A stretch of DNA of 64,000 bases from CAMLIZ01 sp036231905. Its GTDB lineage: Bacteria > Pseudomonadota > Gammaproteobacteria > Burkholderiales > Burkholderiaceae_C. The stretch covers positions 459,720 to 523,719 of the forward strand of contig NZ_JAZARE010000004.1 of the NCBI RefSeq assembly GCF_036231905.1. The letters run 5' to 3'. The position numbers were made by a program, and so were the translations under genes. Position 1 is the stretch's first letter. The number at the start of each line of letters is the position of its first letter. Shown here piece after piece: positions 8,784 to 16,644 of the stretch. The notes under the pieces were generated by a model that did not search any database, was not told the origin of the DNA, and worked only from the letters and a program-made list of their open reading frames with translations.

Positions 8784-8873
8784 AGCCGCGAAGCTTGGCC
8801 GGCGCAGCCTGCGCCGGGCCGGGCGGCAGCGCGCCCGACGGCACAATCGCGCTTCCACGCAGGGAGCGCACGA

Positions 8874-9302
8874 ATGACAGACCGCCTGGCCGGGGCACCG
8901 GACTTTCCAACGCCGGCCGCCACGCAGCCGCCCGATGCGCCAGCCGCTGTGCTCGAAGTGGCGCCGTTGCAGGTGCGCCCCGGCCAGCAGGCGGCCTTCG
9001 AAGCCGCCTTCCTCGAAGCCCAGCGGATCATCGCCGCCATGCCGGGTTACCTCGGCCATGAACTGCAGCGCTGCATCGAGCGGCCCCACGACTACATCCT
9101 GCTGGTGCGCTGGCAATCGCTGCAGGCGCATGAGGTGGGCTTTCGGCAGTCGGCCGGCTACCAGCAATGGAAGCGGCTGCTGCACCATTTCTACGATCCG
9201 TTCCCGGTGGTGTCGCACTACCAGGCGGTGGCCGGCGCCGCGGCCTCGCTGACAATCGGCGTCCCCTTCCCACAACAACCTACCGAACTGGAGGAACCAT
9301 GA
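8874..9302 (+). CDS. Antibiotic biosynthesis monooxygenase (ABM)-fold protein
   Basis: The 142-residue protein has a dimeric alpha/beta-barrel (ABM) signature from about residue 25: VLEVAPLQVRPGQQAAFEAA, then IIAAMPGYLGHELQRCIE and YILLVRWQSLQAHEVGFR. Such proteins are small oxygenases or heme-related enzymes, or have no known substrate. The first 24 residues are Pro/Ala-rich and vary in such families. The start follows CAGGGAGCG. Its stop overlaps the start of the next gene by 4 bases, so the two are probably translated together. Confidence 0.75.
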   Translation: MTDRLAGAPDFPTPAATQPPDAPAAVLEVAPLQVRPGQQAAFEAAFLEAQRIIAAMPGYLGHELQRCIERPHDYILLVRWQSLQAHEVGFRQSAGYQQWKRLLHHFYDPFPVVSHYQAVAGAAASLTIGVPFPQQPTELEEP

Positions 9303-9733
9303 AGAAGATCCTTGCCCCCATCGTGATCGCTTTGGCCCTGACTGGCTGTGCTTCCGTGCCCATGGGCGACCCCAAGCAGGACGCGGCGCTGAAGACCTTC
9401 CAGGTGCCTGCCGACAAGGCCGGCATCTACGTGTACCGCAACGAGACCATGGGGGCCGCGGTCAAGATGGAAGTGGCCATCGACGGCAAGCCGATCGGCG
9501 ACACCGGTGCCAACACCTACCTCTACAAGGAAGTGGCACCCGGCAAGCACACCATCTCGTCCAAGGCCGAAAACACCGAAACGCTGGACGTGGACCTCAA
9601 GCCCGGCACCCTGGCGTTCGTGTGGCAAGAGGTGAAGATGGGCGTGATGTCGGCCCGCAACAAGCTGCACCTGGTCAGTGAACAGGTCGGCAAGAAAGGC
9701 GTGGCGGAAACCAAGCTCGCGGCTGGCAAGTAA
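9299..9733 (+). CDS. DUF2846-type outer-membrane lipoprotein
   Basis: A 144-residue secreted lipoprotein with signal peptide MKKILAPIVIALALTGCAS. The Cys of LTGC is the lipidation site. The mature part resembles DUF2846 proteins: GIYVYRNETMGAAVKMEVAI, then PIGDTGANTYLYKEVAPGKH, a small beta-sandwich of unknown function. GGAGG precedes the start closely. It is coupled to the upstream ABM gene (4-base overlap) and is 2 bases from the next gene, so the three may form one transcript. Confidence 0.8.
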   Translation: MKKILAPIVIALALTGCASVPMGDPKQDAALKTFQVPADKAGIYVYRNETMGAAVKMEVAIDGKPIGDTGANTYLYKEVAPGKHTISSKAENTETLDVDLKPGTLAFVWQEVKMGVMSARNKLHLVSEQVGKKGVAETKLAAGK

Positions 9734-9735
9734 GC

Positions 9736-10221
9736 ATGATGTTGCGCCGCCTTCTTTGCATCCTTTGTGGCTGTTGGTCCTTGCTCGCCGCCGCGCAGGT
9801 GCCGGTGCGCCCCGCGCCCGACCAGCAGGCGCTGCTCGCCAGCGCCGACCCTCAGGCCGCCGCCAACAAGCGCCTGGTGTATGACTTCTGGCGCGAGGTG
9901 TTCGAGGGCGGCCACATGGAGCTGGCAGAGAAGTACCTTGCCGAGTCCTACATCCAGCACAACCCGAACGTGCCCACCGGGCGGGCGGCCTTCGTCGAGT
10001 TCTTTTCCAAGTTCGCCAAGCCCAGGCCGATCGAGCCACGCATCAAAGCGCCGCTGGTGGCCGTGGTGGCCGAGGGTGACCTGGTGATCCTGAGTTTTGT
10101 GCGCGAGGTGGGCGATCCCAAGAGCCTGGCCACCACCAAGTACACCACCACCTGGTTCGACATGTTCCGCATCGAAAACGGCAAGATCGCCGAGCACTGG
10201 GACCCCGCGCCCAGGCAGTGA
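9736..10221 (+). CDS. Secreted SnoaL-like (NTF2-fold) protein
   Basis: The 161-residue protein has a probable N-terminal signal peptide (MMLRRLLCILCGCWSLLAAA) and a SnoaL/NTF2-like fold: LVYDFWREVFEGGHMELAEK, then YIQHNPNVPTGRAAFVEFF, and FDMFRIENGKIAEHWDPAP at the end. The last motif is typical of the predicted SnoaL-like aldol condensation family, in which most members have no proven reaction. It starts 2 bases after the lipoprotein gene, which suggests a shared transcript. Confidence 0.8.
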   Translation: MMLRRLLCILCGCWSLLAAAQVPVRPAPDQQALLASADPQAAANKRLVYDFWREVFEGGHMELAEKYLAESYIQHNPNVPTGRAAFVEFFSKFAKPRPIEPRIKAPLVAVVAEGDLVILSFVREVGDPKSLATTKYTTTWFDMFRIENGKIAEHWDPAPRQ

Positions 10222-10265
10222 GCCCGGCCGACGCTGCAACCGCGTCGGTCGCCGCCGGGTCCTGA

Positions 10266-10499
10266 TCAGCGCCGGCTGACCACGAAGTGCACGCCCGGCT
10301 GGGTGCGCCACGCGGGGGAGTCGAAGGGCAGGCGGCCCGCCGTGGTGTCGTTGTCTGCGGGCGGCGGCGCCGCGGCGAGCTGGCCGAGGTCGATGTCCAG
10401 GGGCGTGGCCGCTGCCGGTGGGGTGGCCATGCCATCGGCCGGCGGCCGCAGCCGCTGGAGGATGGCGCTCACGGTCTGCTCCACGGGTCCCAGCTTCAT
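10266..10499 (-). CDS. Hypothetical 77-residue protein
   Basis: Not recognised. The short product begins MKLGPVEQTVSAILQRLRPP, has a Pro/Ala-rich middle and ends PGVHFVVSRR. It has no signal peptide or helix long enough for a membrane. Third codon positions are nearly all G or C in this frame, which supports real coding. It is divergent from the hybrid sensor kinase that starts at 10669 and converges with the SnoaL-like gene. A longer in-frame start at 10670 would overlap the kinase start and is less likely. Confidence 0.55.
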   Translation of the reverse strand: MKLGPVEQTVSAILQRLRPPADGMATPPAAATPLDIDLGQLAAAPPPADNDTTAGRLPFDSPAWRTQPGVHFVVSRR

Positions 10500-10668
10500 C
10501 GGCGTGCCTCGCGCGGTGGTTCCTCGGCTAGCGCGATATAGCAAGCGCCGAGCCCGCTTCGGTGCTGGCGCCTGGCAGTGGGAGCCGCACTTGCTGGCAA
10601 CGGGTGGGGCCGACACTGCGCTCGGCGCCTTGTCTTGCCAACGCCGACGCCAAGTGTCGAAGATCGCC

Positions 10669-12936
10669 ATGCCGTTCCTGCGGGGCCCTCAAGCGGTCAG
10701 CCGGGCCGCGGGCGTGCTGTGCGCGCTGATCGTGGCGGCGGTGCTCGGCCTGGCGCTGTATGCGGCCTGGCGCCTGCGCGTGCAGGCGGTGGAAGCAGCG
10801 CGCGCCAGCACGGAGGACCATGCGTTTGCGCTCGCGGCTCACGCCACGCAGGTGTTCTCAGCGGCGGAGTTCGTGGTCAGCAGCCTGGCCGCCGTGGCAC
10901 AGGCCGATGGCCTGCAGGACAGCCTGGCGCTGCGCCGCCGCTTCGGCACCCGGGCCGAACACGCGCTGTTGCGCGCGCGTGCGCAAAATTTCCAGGCCCT
11001 GGACGGTGTCGCGATCCTGGACGCCGACGGCCGGCTGGTGAACTGGTCCTATGGCTTTCCGGTGCCGGCGCTGAGCCTGGCGGAGCGGGAAAGCTTTCTG
11101 GCCCTGCGCGACGTGCCGGCCGGCGTCAGCCACGTGAGCGCACCGGCCAAGGCGCGCTGGCGTGCCGGCTGGCCGATCGAGGTGTCTCGCCGCATCGAGG
11201 CTGCCGACGGCCGGCTGATCGGGGTGGCGGTGGTGGCCCTGTCGCCGGCGTACTTCTCCAGCTTCTACGCGTCGCTGCGCATGGACCGGCGCGATCCGCA
11301 GGAAGACGCCACCGCGATGACGCTGGTGCGCGACGACCTCACCGTGCTGGCGCGGGCGCCCTACGATGAACACGGGCTGGGCCGGCGCCTGCGCAGCGAC
11401 GGGCCGTATGGCCGATTCCTGGGCGAGAGCAACGTGCCGCCGGCCGGCGCCGAGGCTTTCACGCCCTGGGATGCCGTGCCCGGCATCGAACCCCACCTGC
11501 TGCTGGCCGGCCACCCGGTGCAGGGGGCGCCGCTGCATGTGGTGGTGGCCTTGCGCGACCGGGTGTACCTGCAGGCCTGGCGCGGCCAGGCGGTCGGCGT
11601 CTGCGGCTTCGCGCTGGCGGCGTCGGTCTTCGTGGCGGCCACCTTCGAGGCCCTGATGCGCATGCTGCGCCGGCGCGAGCAGCACCTGGCCGAGGCGCAG
11701 CGGCTGCGGGCCGCGGCGGAAGCCGCCAACCGCGCCAAGTCGGAGTTCCTCGCCATCGTCAGCCACGAGATCCGCACGCCGATGAACGGCATCCTCGGCA
11801 CCGCCGACCTGTTGGTGCGCGCCCCGCTGGCCGAGCGCGAGCAGGCGCTGGCGGAGACCCTGCTGCGCTCGGGACGCAACCTGCTGGGCATCATCAACGA
11901 CATCCTCGACCTCTCCAGGATCGAGGCCAACGAGCTGCAGGTGCAGAGCGCGCCGTTCTCGCCCCGCGCGCTGATGGCCGAGGTGCATGACCTGTTCGTG
12001 AACTATGCACAGGGCAAGGGCCTGAGCCTGGTGCTGGAGGTGTCCGACGCGGTGCCGCCGGCGGTGATGGGCGACGCGGACCGCATGCGCCAGGTGCTGG
12101 GCAACCTGGTCAGCAATGCGATCAAGTTCTCCGACGCCGGCCGCGTGCGCATGCACCTGGGGGGCCACACGGACGACGGCCGGCTCTGGCACCTGTGTTT
12201 CCAGGTGGAGGACTCCGGCGTGGGCATTCCGCCGGAGGCGCACGACCGGGTGTTCCAGCCCTTTGCACAGGTGGACGCTTCTGCCGCGCGCCGCTTCGGC
12301 GGCACCGGGCTGGGGCTGGCGATCTCCCAACGGCTGGTGCACCTGATGGGCGGGCGCATCGACTTCCACAGCCGGCCCGGGCAGGGCACGCGCTTCTGGT
12401 GCGAGCTGCCCATGCCGGTGGCCGACGAGCTGCCGGCCGAGCCCGAGCCCGGCGCGGTGCCGGAATTCCGCTTTGCCCACAGCGGGGCCATGCCGCTGGC
12501 GCCGGCCCGGCCGGTGGAGCGCGCCGAAGGCAGCAGCCGGGCGCGCCATGTCCTGGTGGTGGAGGACAACGCCGTCAACGCGCTGGTGGTGGAGGCGCAG
12601 CTGGCCAGCCTGGGCTGCACCAGCCGCATCGCCAGTGACGGCGAAGAGGCGCTGCAATGCCTGCGCGAAGGCAGCTACGACCTGGTGCTGATGGACTGCA
12701 TGCTGCCCACCATCTCGGGCTACCAGGCCACCCAGCGCTGGCGGGAGGAGGAGCGCCAGCGTGGCCTGCCCCACCTGCCGATCATTGCGCTGACGGCCAA
12801 CGCCCTGGCCAGCAACCTGGAGGAAGCGCTGGCCGCCGGCATGGACGACTTCCTCACCAAGCCCTGCCCGGTGGACAAGCTGGCGGCGGTGCTGCGGCGC
12901 TGGCTGGCACCGGCCGGCGCGTCCACCACCAGCTGA
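10669..12936 (+). CDS. Hybrid sensor histidine kinase with periplasmic sensor domain and receiver
   Basis: A 755-residue inner-membrane hybrid kinase. A first helix (about 15-37) and a second (about 295-320) enclose a periplasmic domain of Cache type (QALDGVAILDADGRLVNW). The cytoplasmic part has a HisKA domain with His366 in IVSHEIRTPMNGIL, an HATPase domain (DSGVGIPPEA, FGGTGLGLAI), and a C-terminal receiver with Asp676 (LVLMDCMLP) and Lys in FLTKPCP. No HPt domain is attached, so a separate HPt protein would be needed for onward transfer. The ATG at 10669 is the best start before the first helix. A terminator-like hairpin follows. It stands alone between the small-gene cluster and flhA, and the signal sensed is unknown. 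Confidence 0.92.
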   Translation: MPFLRGPQAVSRAAGVLCALIVAAVLGLALYAAWRLRVQAVEAARASTEDHAFALAAHATQVFSAAEFVVSSLAAVAQADGLQDSLALRRRFGTRAEHALLRARAQNFQALDGVAILDADGRLVNWSYGFPVPALSLAERESFLALRDVPAGVSHVSAPAKARWRAGWPIEVSRRIEAADGRLIGVAVVALSPAYFSSFYASLRMDRRDPQEDATAMTLVRDDLTVLARAPYDEHGLGRRLRSDGPYGRFLGESNVPPAGAEAFTPWDAVPGIEPHLLLAGHPVQGAPLHVVVALRDRVYLQAWRGQAVGVCGFALAASVFVAATFEALMRMLRRREQHLAEAQRLRAAAEAANRAKSEFLAIVSHEIRTPMNGILGTADLLVRAPLAEREQALAETLLRSGRNLLGIINDILDLSRIEANELQVQSAPFSPRALMAEVHDLFVNYAQGKGLSLVLEVSDAVPPAVMGDADRMRQVLGNLVSNAIKFSDAGRVRMHLGGHTDDGRLWHLCFQVEDSGVGIPPEAHDRVFQPFAQVDASAARRFGGTGLGLAISQRLVHLMGGRIDFHSRPGQGTRFWCELPMPVADELPAEPEPGAVPEFRFAHSGAMPLAPARPVERAEGSSRARHVLVVEDNAVNALVVEAQLASLGCTSRIASDGEEALQCLREGSYDLVLMDCMLPTISGYQATQRWREEERQRGLPHLPIIALTANALASNLEEALAAGMDDFLTKPCPVDKLAAVLRRWLAPAGASTTS

Positions 12937-12941
12937 CAGGG

Positions 12942-12966
12942 CGGCGGCGAACACGCCGGCTTTTTG
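12942..12966 (+). terminator. Rho-independent terminator after the hybrid kinase gene
   Basis: GGCGGCG, AACA loop, CGCCGGC (one mismatch) followed by TTTTT, directly after the kinase stop and just before the flhA promoter. Confidence 0.65.
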
Positions 12967-12971
12967 CCCGC

Positions 12972-13008
12972 TTATCCGGCTTAAGTTGTAGCGGCGGGTC
13001 GGAACAAT
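12972..13008 (+). promoter_or_regulatory. Flagellar-type promoter/operator before flhA
   Basis: TTATCC, then TTAAGT, 16 bases, then AACAAT. The same arrangement with the same spacing precedes flhF, and a variant precedes flgB. The last box looks like a -10 and TTAAGT stands at the -35 position. The TTATC half may be the binding site of an activator such as FlhDC. The AACAAT box is only 7 bases from the flhA ATG, which implies a leaderless or nearly leaderless transcript if it is the real -10. Confidence 0.5.
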
Positions 13009-13015
13009 CGGGGCC

Positions 13016-15112
13016 ATGAACGAGTTGATGGCCCGTGCACAGGCGCTGTTCGGCAAGAACGGCGACACGATGAAGGCGCTGATGGCGCCGGTGTTCATCG
13101 TGATGATCCTGGCGATGATGGTGCTGCCGCTGCCATCCTTTGCGCTGGACGTGTTCTTCACCTTCAACATCGCGATGGCGCTGACGGTGATGCTCGTGGC
13201 CGCGCACATGATCCGGCCGCTGGACTTCGCGTCCTTCCCGTCGGTGCTGCTGATCACCACCTTGCTGCGCCTGAGCCTGAACGTGGCCTCCACCCGCGTG
13301 GTGCTGCTGCAGGGCCACACCGGCACCGGCGCGGCCGGCAAGGTGATCGAATCGTTCGGCCACTTCCTCATCGGCGGCAACTTCGCCGTCGGCATCATCG
13401 TGTTCGCGGTGGTGATGGTGATCAACTTCATCGTGGTCACCAAGGGCGCGGAGCGCATCGCCGAAGTGGCCGCGCGCTTCACGCTCGACGCGATGCCCGG
13501 CAAGCAGATGTCGATCGACGCCGACCTGAACGCCGGCCTGATCGACGAGAAGGAAGCCAAGCGCCGCCGTGCCGAGGTGAGCGAGGAAGCCGAGTTCTTC
13601 GGCTCCATGGACGGTGCCAGCAAGTTCGTGCGCGGCGATGCGGTGGCCGGCATGCTCATCCTGTTCATCAACGTGGTGGGCGGCTTCATCGTCGGCGTGG
13701 CGCAGCACGACCTGTCGGCCGGCGACGCCGCCTCCAGCTACATCCTGCTGGCGGTGGGCGACGCGCTGGTGGCGCAGATCCCGGCGCTGCTGATCTCGGT
13801 GGCGGCCGCCATGGTGGTCACCCGCGTGGGCAAGGAGCAGGACGTCGGCAGCCAGATCCGCAAGCAGCTGTTCAGCTCGGTCAAGGCCCTCAGCGTCACG
13901 GCGGGCATCATCGGCCTGCTGGGGCTGATCCCCGGCATGCCGCACCTGGTGTTCCTGCTGCTGGCCGCCGGCATTGGCTGGGGCGCGTGGAAGCTGCACC
14001 AGATCGAGCAGAAGGCCAAGGCCGATGCGGCGCGGCCCAAGGCGGGCGCCACCGGCGTGCCGGAAGCTAATGCCGAAGCGAGCTGGGACGACCTGGTGCC
14101 GGTGGACACGCTGGGCCTGGAGGTGGGCTACCGCCTCATCACGCTGGTGGACAAGAACCGCTCGGGCGACCTGCTGGCGCGCATCAAGGGCGTGCGCAAG
14201 AAGTTCGCGCAGGACGTGGGCTTCCTGCCGCCGCCGGTGCACATCCGCGACAACCTGGAGCTCAAGCCCAGCGTGTACCGCGTGACCTTGCGCGGCGCGG
14301 TGGTGGGCGAGGGCGAAGCCTTCCCCGGCATGTTCCTCGCCATCAACCCGGGCGGGGCGACACAACAGCTGCCCGGCACCAAGACCACCGACCCCGCCTT
14401 CGGCCTGCCGGCGGTGTGGATCGAGGAGCGCCACAAGGAAAACGCCCAGATGACGGGCTTCACCGTGGTGGACTGCCCCACGGTGGTGGCCACCCACCTG
14501 AGCCACCTGATGCAGGTGAACGCCGCCAAGCTGCTGGGCCGGGTGGAAACCCAGAACCTGGTGGAGCACGTGACCAAGCTCGCACCCAAGCTGATCGAGG
14601 ACGTGGTGCCGAAGATGATCGGCATTGCCACGGTGCAGAAGGTGCTGCAGCTGCTGCTGGAAGAGGGCGTGCACATCCGCGACATGCGCAGCATCGTGGA
14701 ATGCCTGGCCGAACACGCGGCCACCGTGACCGATGCCAACGAGCTGGCGCGCCGCATCCGCGTGCACCTGGCCCCGGCCATCGTGCAGCAGATCTACGGG
14801 CCGACCAAGGAGCTGGACGTCATCGCGATGGACCCGGACCTGGAGCGGCTGGTGACGCAGGCGCTGAACTCACCGCATGGTGCGGCGCTGGATCCGGGGG
14901 TGGCGGACACGCTCACCCGGTCGGCGGCGGAGTCGGCCAAGCGGCAGGAGGACATGGGGGTGCCGGCTTGCCTGCTGGTGCCGGACATGATCCGGGCGCC
15001 GATGGCGCGGTTGTTGAAGCGGGCTGCGCCGAGGTTGCGGGTGATTGCTCACAGCGAGATCCCGGAGACTCACTCGATTCGGATCGGGTCAATTATTGGG
15101 GCCGGCGGCTGA
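13016..15112 (+). CDS. flhA: FlhA, flagellar type III export gate protein
   Basis: FlhA is the main export-gate protein. Its N-terminal half (residues 20 to about 320) has eight predicted membrane helices with the conserved block VVTKGAERIAEVAARFTLDA and the FHIPEP-type loop region (SIDADLNAGLIDEKEAKRRR). The C-terminal half is the cytoplasmic ring domain that docks chaperone-substrate pairs. The length of 698 is standard. No clear ribosome site precedes the ATG, which matches the very short leader suggested by the upstream boxes. It is followed by the large palindrome at 15120 and is separated from flhF by a minus-strand gene. Confidence 0.97.
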   Translation: MNELMARAQALFGKNGDTMKALMAPVFIVMILAMMVLPLPSFALDVFFTFNIAMALTVMLVAAHMIRPLDFASFPSVLLITTLLRLSLNVASTRVVLLQGHTGTGAAGKVIESFGHFLIGGNFAVGIIVFAVVMVINFIVVTKGAERIAEVAARFTLDAMPGKQMSIDADLNAGLIDEKEAKRRRAEVSEEAEFFGSMDGASKFVRGDAVAGMLILFINVVGGFIVGVAQHDLSAGDAASSYILLAVGDALVAQIPALLISVAAAMVVTRVGKEQDVGSQIRKQLFSSVKALSVTAGIIGLLGLIPGMPHLVFLLLAAGIGWGAWKLHQIEQKAKADAARPKAGATGVPEANAEASWDDLVPVDTLGLEVGYRLITLVDKNRSGDLLARIKGVRKKFAQDVGFLPPPVHIRDNLELKPSVYRVTLRGAVVGEGEAFPGMFLAINPGGATQQLPGTKTTDPAFGLPAVWIEERHKENAQMTGFTVVDCPTVVATHLSHLMQVNAAKLLGRVETQNLVEHVTKLAPKLIEDVVPKMIGIATVQKVLQLLLEEGVHIRDMRSIVECLAEHAATVTDANELARRIRVHLAPAIVQQIYGPTKELDVIAMDPDLERLVTQALNSPHGAALDPGVADTLTRSAAESAKRQEDMGVPACLLVPDMIRAPMARLLKRAAPRLRVIAHSEIPETHSIRIGSIIGAGG

Positions 15113-15119
15113 GGCCTTT

Positions 15120-15705
15120 GGGTTGGTTCTTGCGCCTGCGGCGCTGGGTAGGTTTCTGGCCTGGGGCGGCAGCCCGCCGGTCGCGCCCGGCCGGCGGTCA
15201 CTTTCTTCTGCTGGCTCAGAAGAAAGTAACCAAAGAAGAGAGCCTGGAAGACCAACATCCGATTTCGCTCCCTCACGCCGGTAGGGGGCCCGGTTCTCTG
15301 CGGGCTCACTGACGCCGCGAGAGACCCGAGGCCACTTATGACGGGTGCCTTGGCTTGTGTGCACCGCGCGCTAGACGTCTTTCCAGCCTCCGTGTGCGGC
15401 CGCGTCGCTTCGCTCGCTCGGACGTGGCATGCGGAGGCTGGACAGGGGTCGAGTGACAGGTCGGGCCGGTGTGCCTGGTCGTTGCAAAGTGGCCTCGGGT
15501 GTGCAGCATGGTCAGCATGCCCCCCGAAAACCGGCCCCCGATTCGGCGTCAGCGAGCGAAATCGGATGTTGGTATTTCAGAGGCACCTTCTTTGGTTACT
15601 TTCTTCATGCCAGTGAAGAAAGTGACCGCCGGCGGGGCGCGACCCGCGGGCTGCACGCGAGTGGCCAGAAACCGAGCCAGCGCCGCAGGCGCAAACAAAG
15701 AATCA
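15120..15705. repeat. 586-bp nested imperfect palindrome (paired repeat arms), non-coding
   Basis: This stretch has no convincing gene. Its left arm (15120-15270) and the reverse complement of its right arm (15554-15705) align over about 150 bases: TGCGCCTGCGGCGCTGG, GGTTTCTGGCC, GCCGGCGGTCACTTTCTTC, AGAAAGTAACCAAAGAAG and CCAACATCCGATTTCGCTC recur in order in both. Further inside, CCCGAGGCCACTT pairs with AAGTGGCCTCGGG, and TCCAGCCTCCG with CGGAGGCTGGA. Each arm has its own perfect 10-bp hairpin (CTTTCTTCTG with CAGAAGAAAG; ACTTTCTTCA with TGAAGAAAGT). This fits a REP/MITE-like element in inverted pairs. Its right end touches the stop of the next minus-strand gene. Confidence 0.8.
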
Positions 15706-16440
15706 AAGCCCCCATCGCGCAGCGATCTCCTCAAACTCCCCGGAGTCCCGAAGCCCCCTCAACCGCTCGTTGAACGCCGCCACGATGGAAGCCGCGTCAG
15801 CCACCCGCCGGGACACCGCCAGGTATTGCGGATGCTCCTGCACCGCCGGCCGTAGGCAATCCAGCTCGCTCGCCAAGCCAAGAAGGTGCCGGTCCGCCAA
15901 GTGCTGCGCCACCCGGCTGTCGATCAGCACCAGGTCGATGTGGCCGACCATCAGCTTGCGCAGGTTCTGCAGGTCGTCGTTCACCGCCTCGGTGCGCACC
16001 TGCGCGGCCGCCAGCCCCGGTGGGTCGGCGTATCCGCGCACCACCCCCACCGTGTACGGGCGCAGCGCAGCAAAGCCGGTGAAGCGGGCCGGCCCGTGAT
16101 GGCCCTTGCGGCACAACACGATGCGGTTGCTCACCACCGGGTGTGAAAAGCGGAAGGCGGCTTCGCGGTCGGGTGAGCGCCACACACCGACCAGGCCGTC
16201 CACCTCACCCTGCTGGCCCAGCCGCAGGGCGCGCGCCCAGGGCAGGAAACGCACCTCCACCTCATAGCCGGCGCGCCGCAGTGCCATCACCGTGAGTTCC
16301 GTCACGGGGCCGCCGTCGGGCAGGGTCTCGCTGTAGTAGGGCGGGTACTCGGTGGCCGCCAGCACCAACTTGCGCGCCCAGGCGCCGGGTACCAGGCAGG
16401 TGAGTGCCAGCAGACATGCGATCAACGAGGGCTGGGTCAT
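15703..16440 (-). CDS. Periplasmic amino-acid-type solute-binding protein (SBP_bac_3 family)
   Basis: The 245-residue secreted protein has a signal peptide (MTQPSLIACLLALTCLVPGAWA) and then RKLVLAATEYPPYYSETLPDGGPVTE, followed by EVEVRFLPWARALRLGQ and GEVDGLVGVWRSPDREAAF. This is the pattern of family-3 solute-binding proteins and related extracytoplasmic receptors. No transporter genes adjoin it, so it may feed a distant ABC transporter or act as a sensor partner. I prefer the ATG at 16440 over one 6 bases upstream because the signal peptide begins there. It is divergent from flhF and ends at the edge of the palindrome. Confidence 0.82.
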   Translation of the reverse strand: MTQPSLIACLLALTCLVPGAWARKLVLAATEYPPYYSETLPDGGPVTELTVMALRRAGYEVEVRFLPWARALRLGQQGEVDGLVGVWRSPDREAAFRFSHPVVSNRIVLCRKGHHGPARFTGFAALRPYTVGVVRGYADPPGLAAAQVRTEAVNDDLQNLRKLMVGHIDLVLIDSRVAQHLADRHLLGLASELDCLRPAVQEHPQYLAVSRRVADAASIVAAFNERLRGLRDSGEFEEIAARWGL

Positions 16441-16570
16441 CGGCAAATCGCCTCAGCGCGGGCGGCCGCGCACAGCCGCAGTGTCAACACGCCAGGGGTC
16501 CGGCGCATGAGGATCATCCCGCTCGCCCGGCGTGCAGAAGCGTTTCGAAACACAGCCATGAAAGCCCCTC

Positions 16571-16607
16571 TTATCGGCCTTAAGTCCACACGGCCGCTCG
16601 GAACAAT
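16571..16607 (+). promoter_or_regulatory. Flagellar-type promoter/operator before flhF
   Basis: TTATCG, then TTAAGT, 16 bases, then AACAAT, matching the flhA element in sequence and in both spacings (9 bases between the TTATC and TTAAGT starts). It ends 37 bases before the flhF ATG, a normal leader length. Confidence 0.55.
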
Positions 16608-16644
16608 GGCGTGGCCTTCCCAGGAATTTGTCGGAGTCCCCAGC

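Noticed and set aside
15336..15518. Small genes inside the palindrome region
   Set aside because: The short frames are Arg/His-rich with no ribosome site and lie within inverted repeats; they look like chance frames.
16574..16581. GCCGATAA on the minus strand upstream of flhF as a sigma-28 promoter for the solute-binding protein
   Set aside because: No -35-like box lies 11-12 bases upstream on that strand. The same bases are better explained as part of the shared flhA/flhF element on the plus strand.
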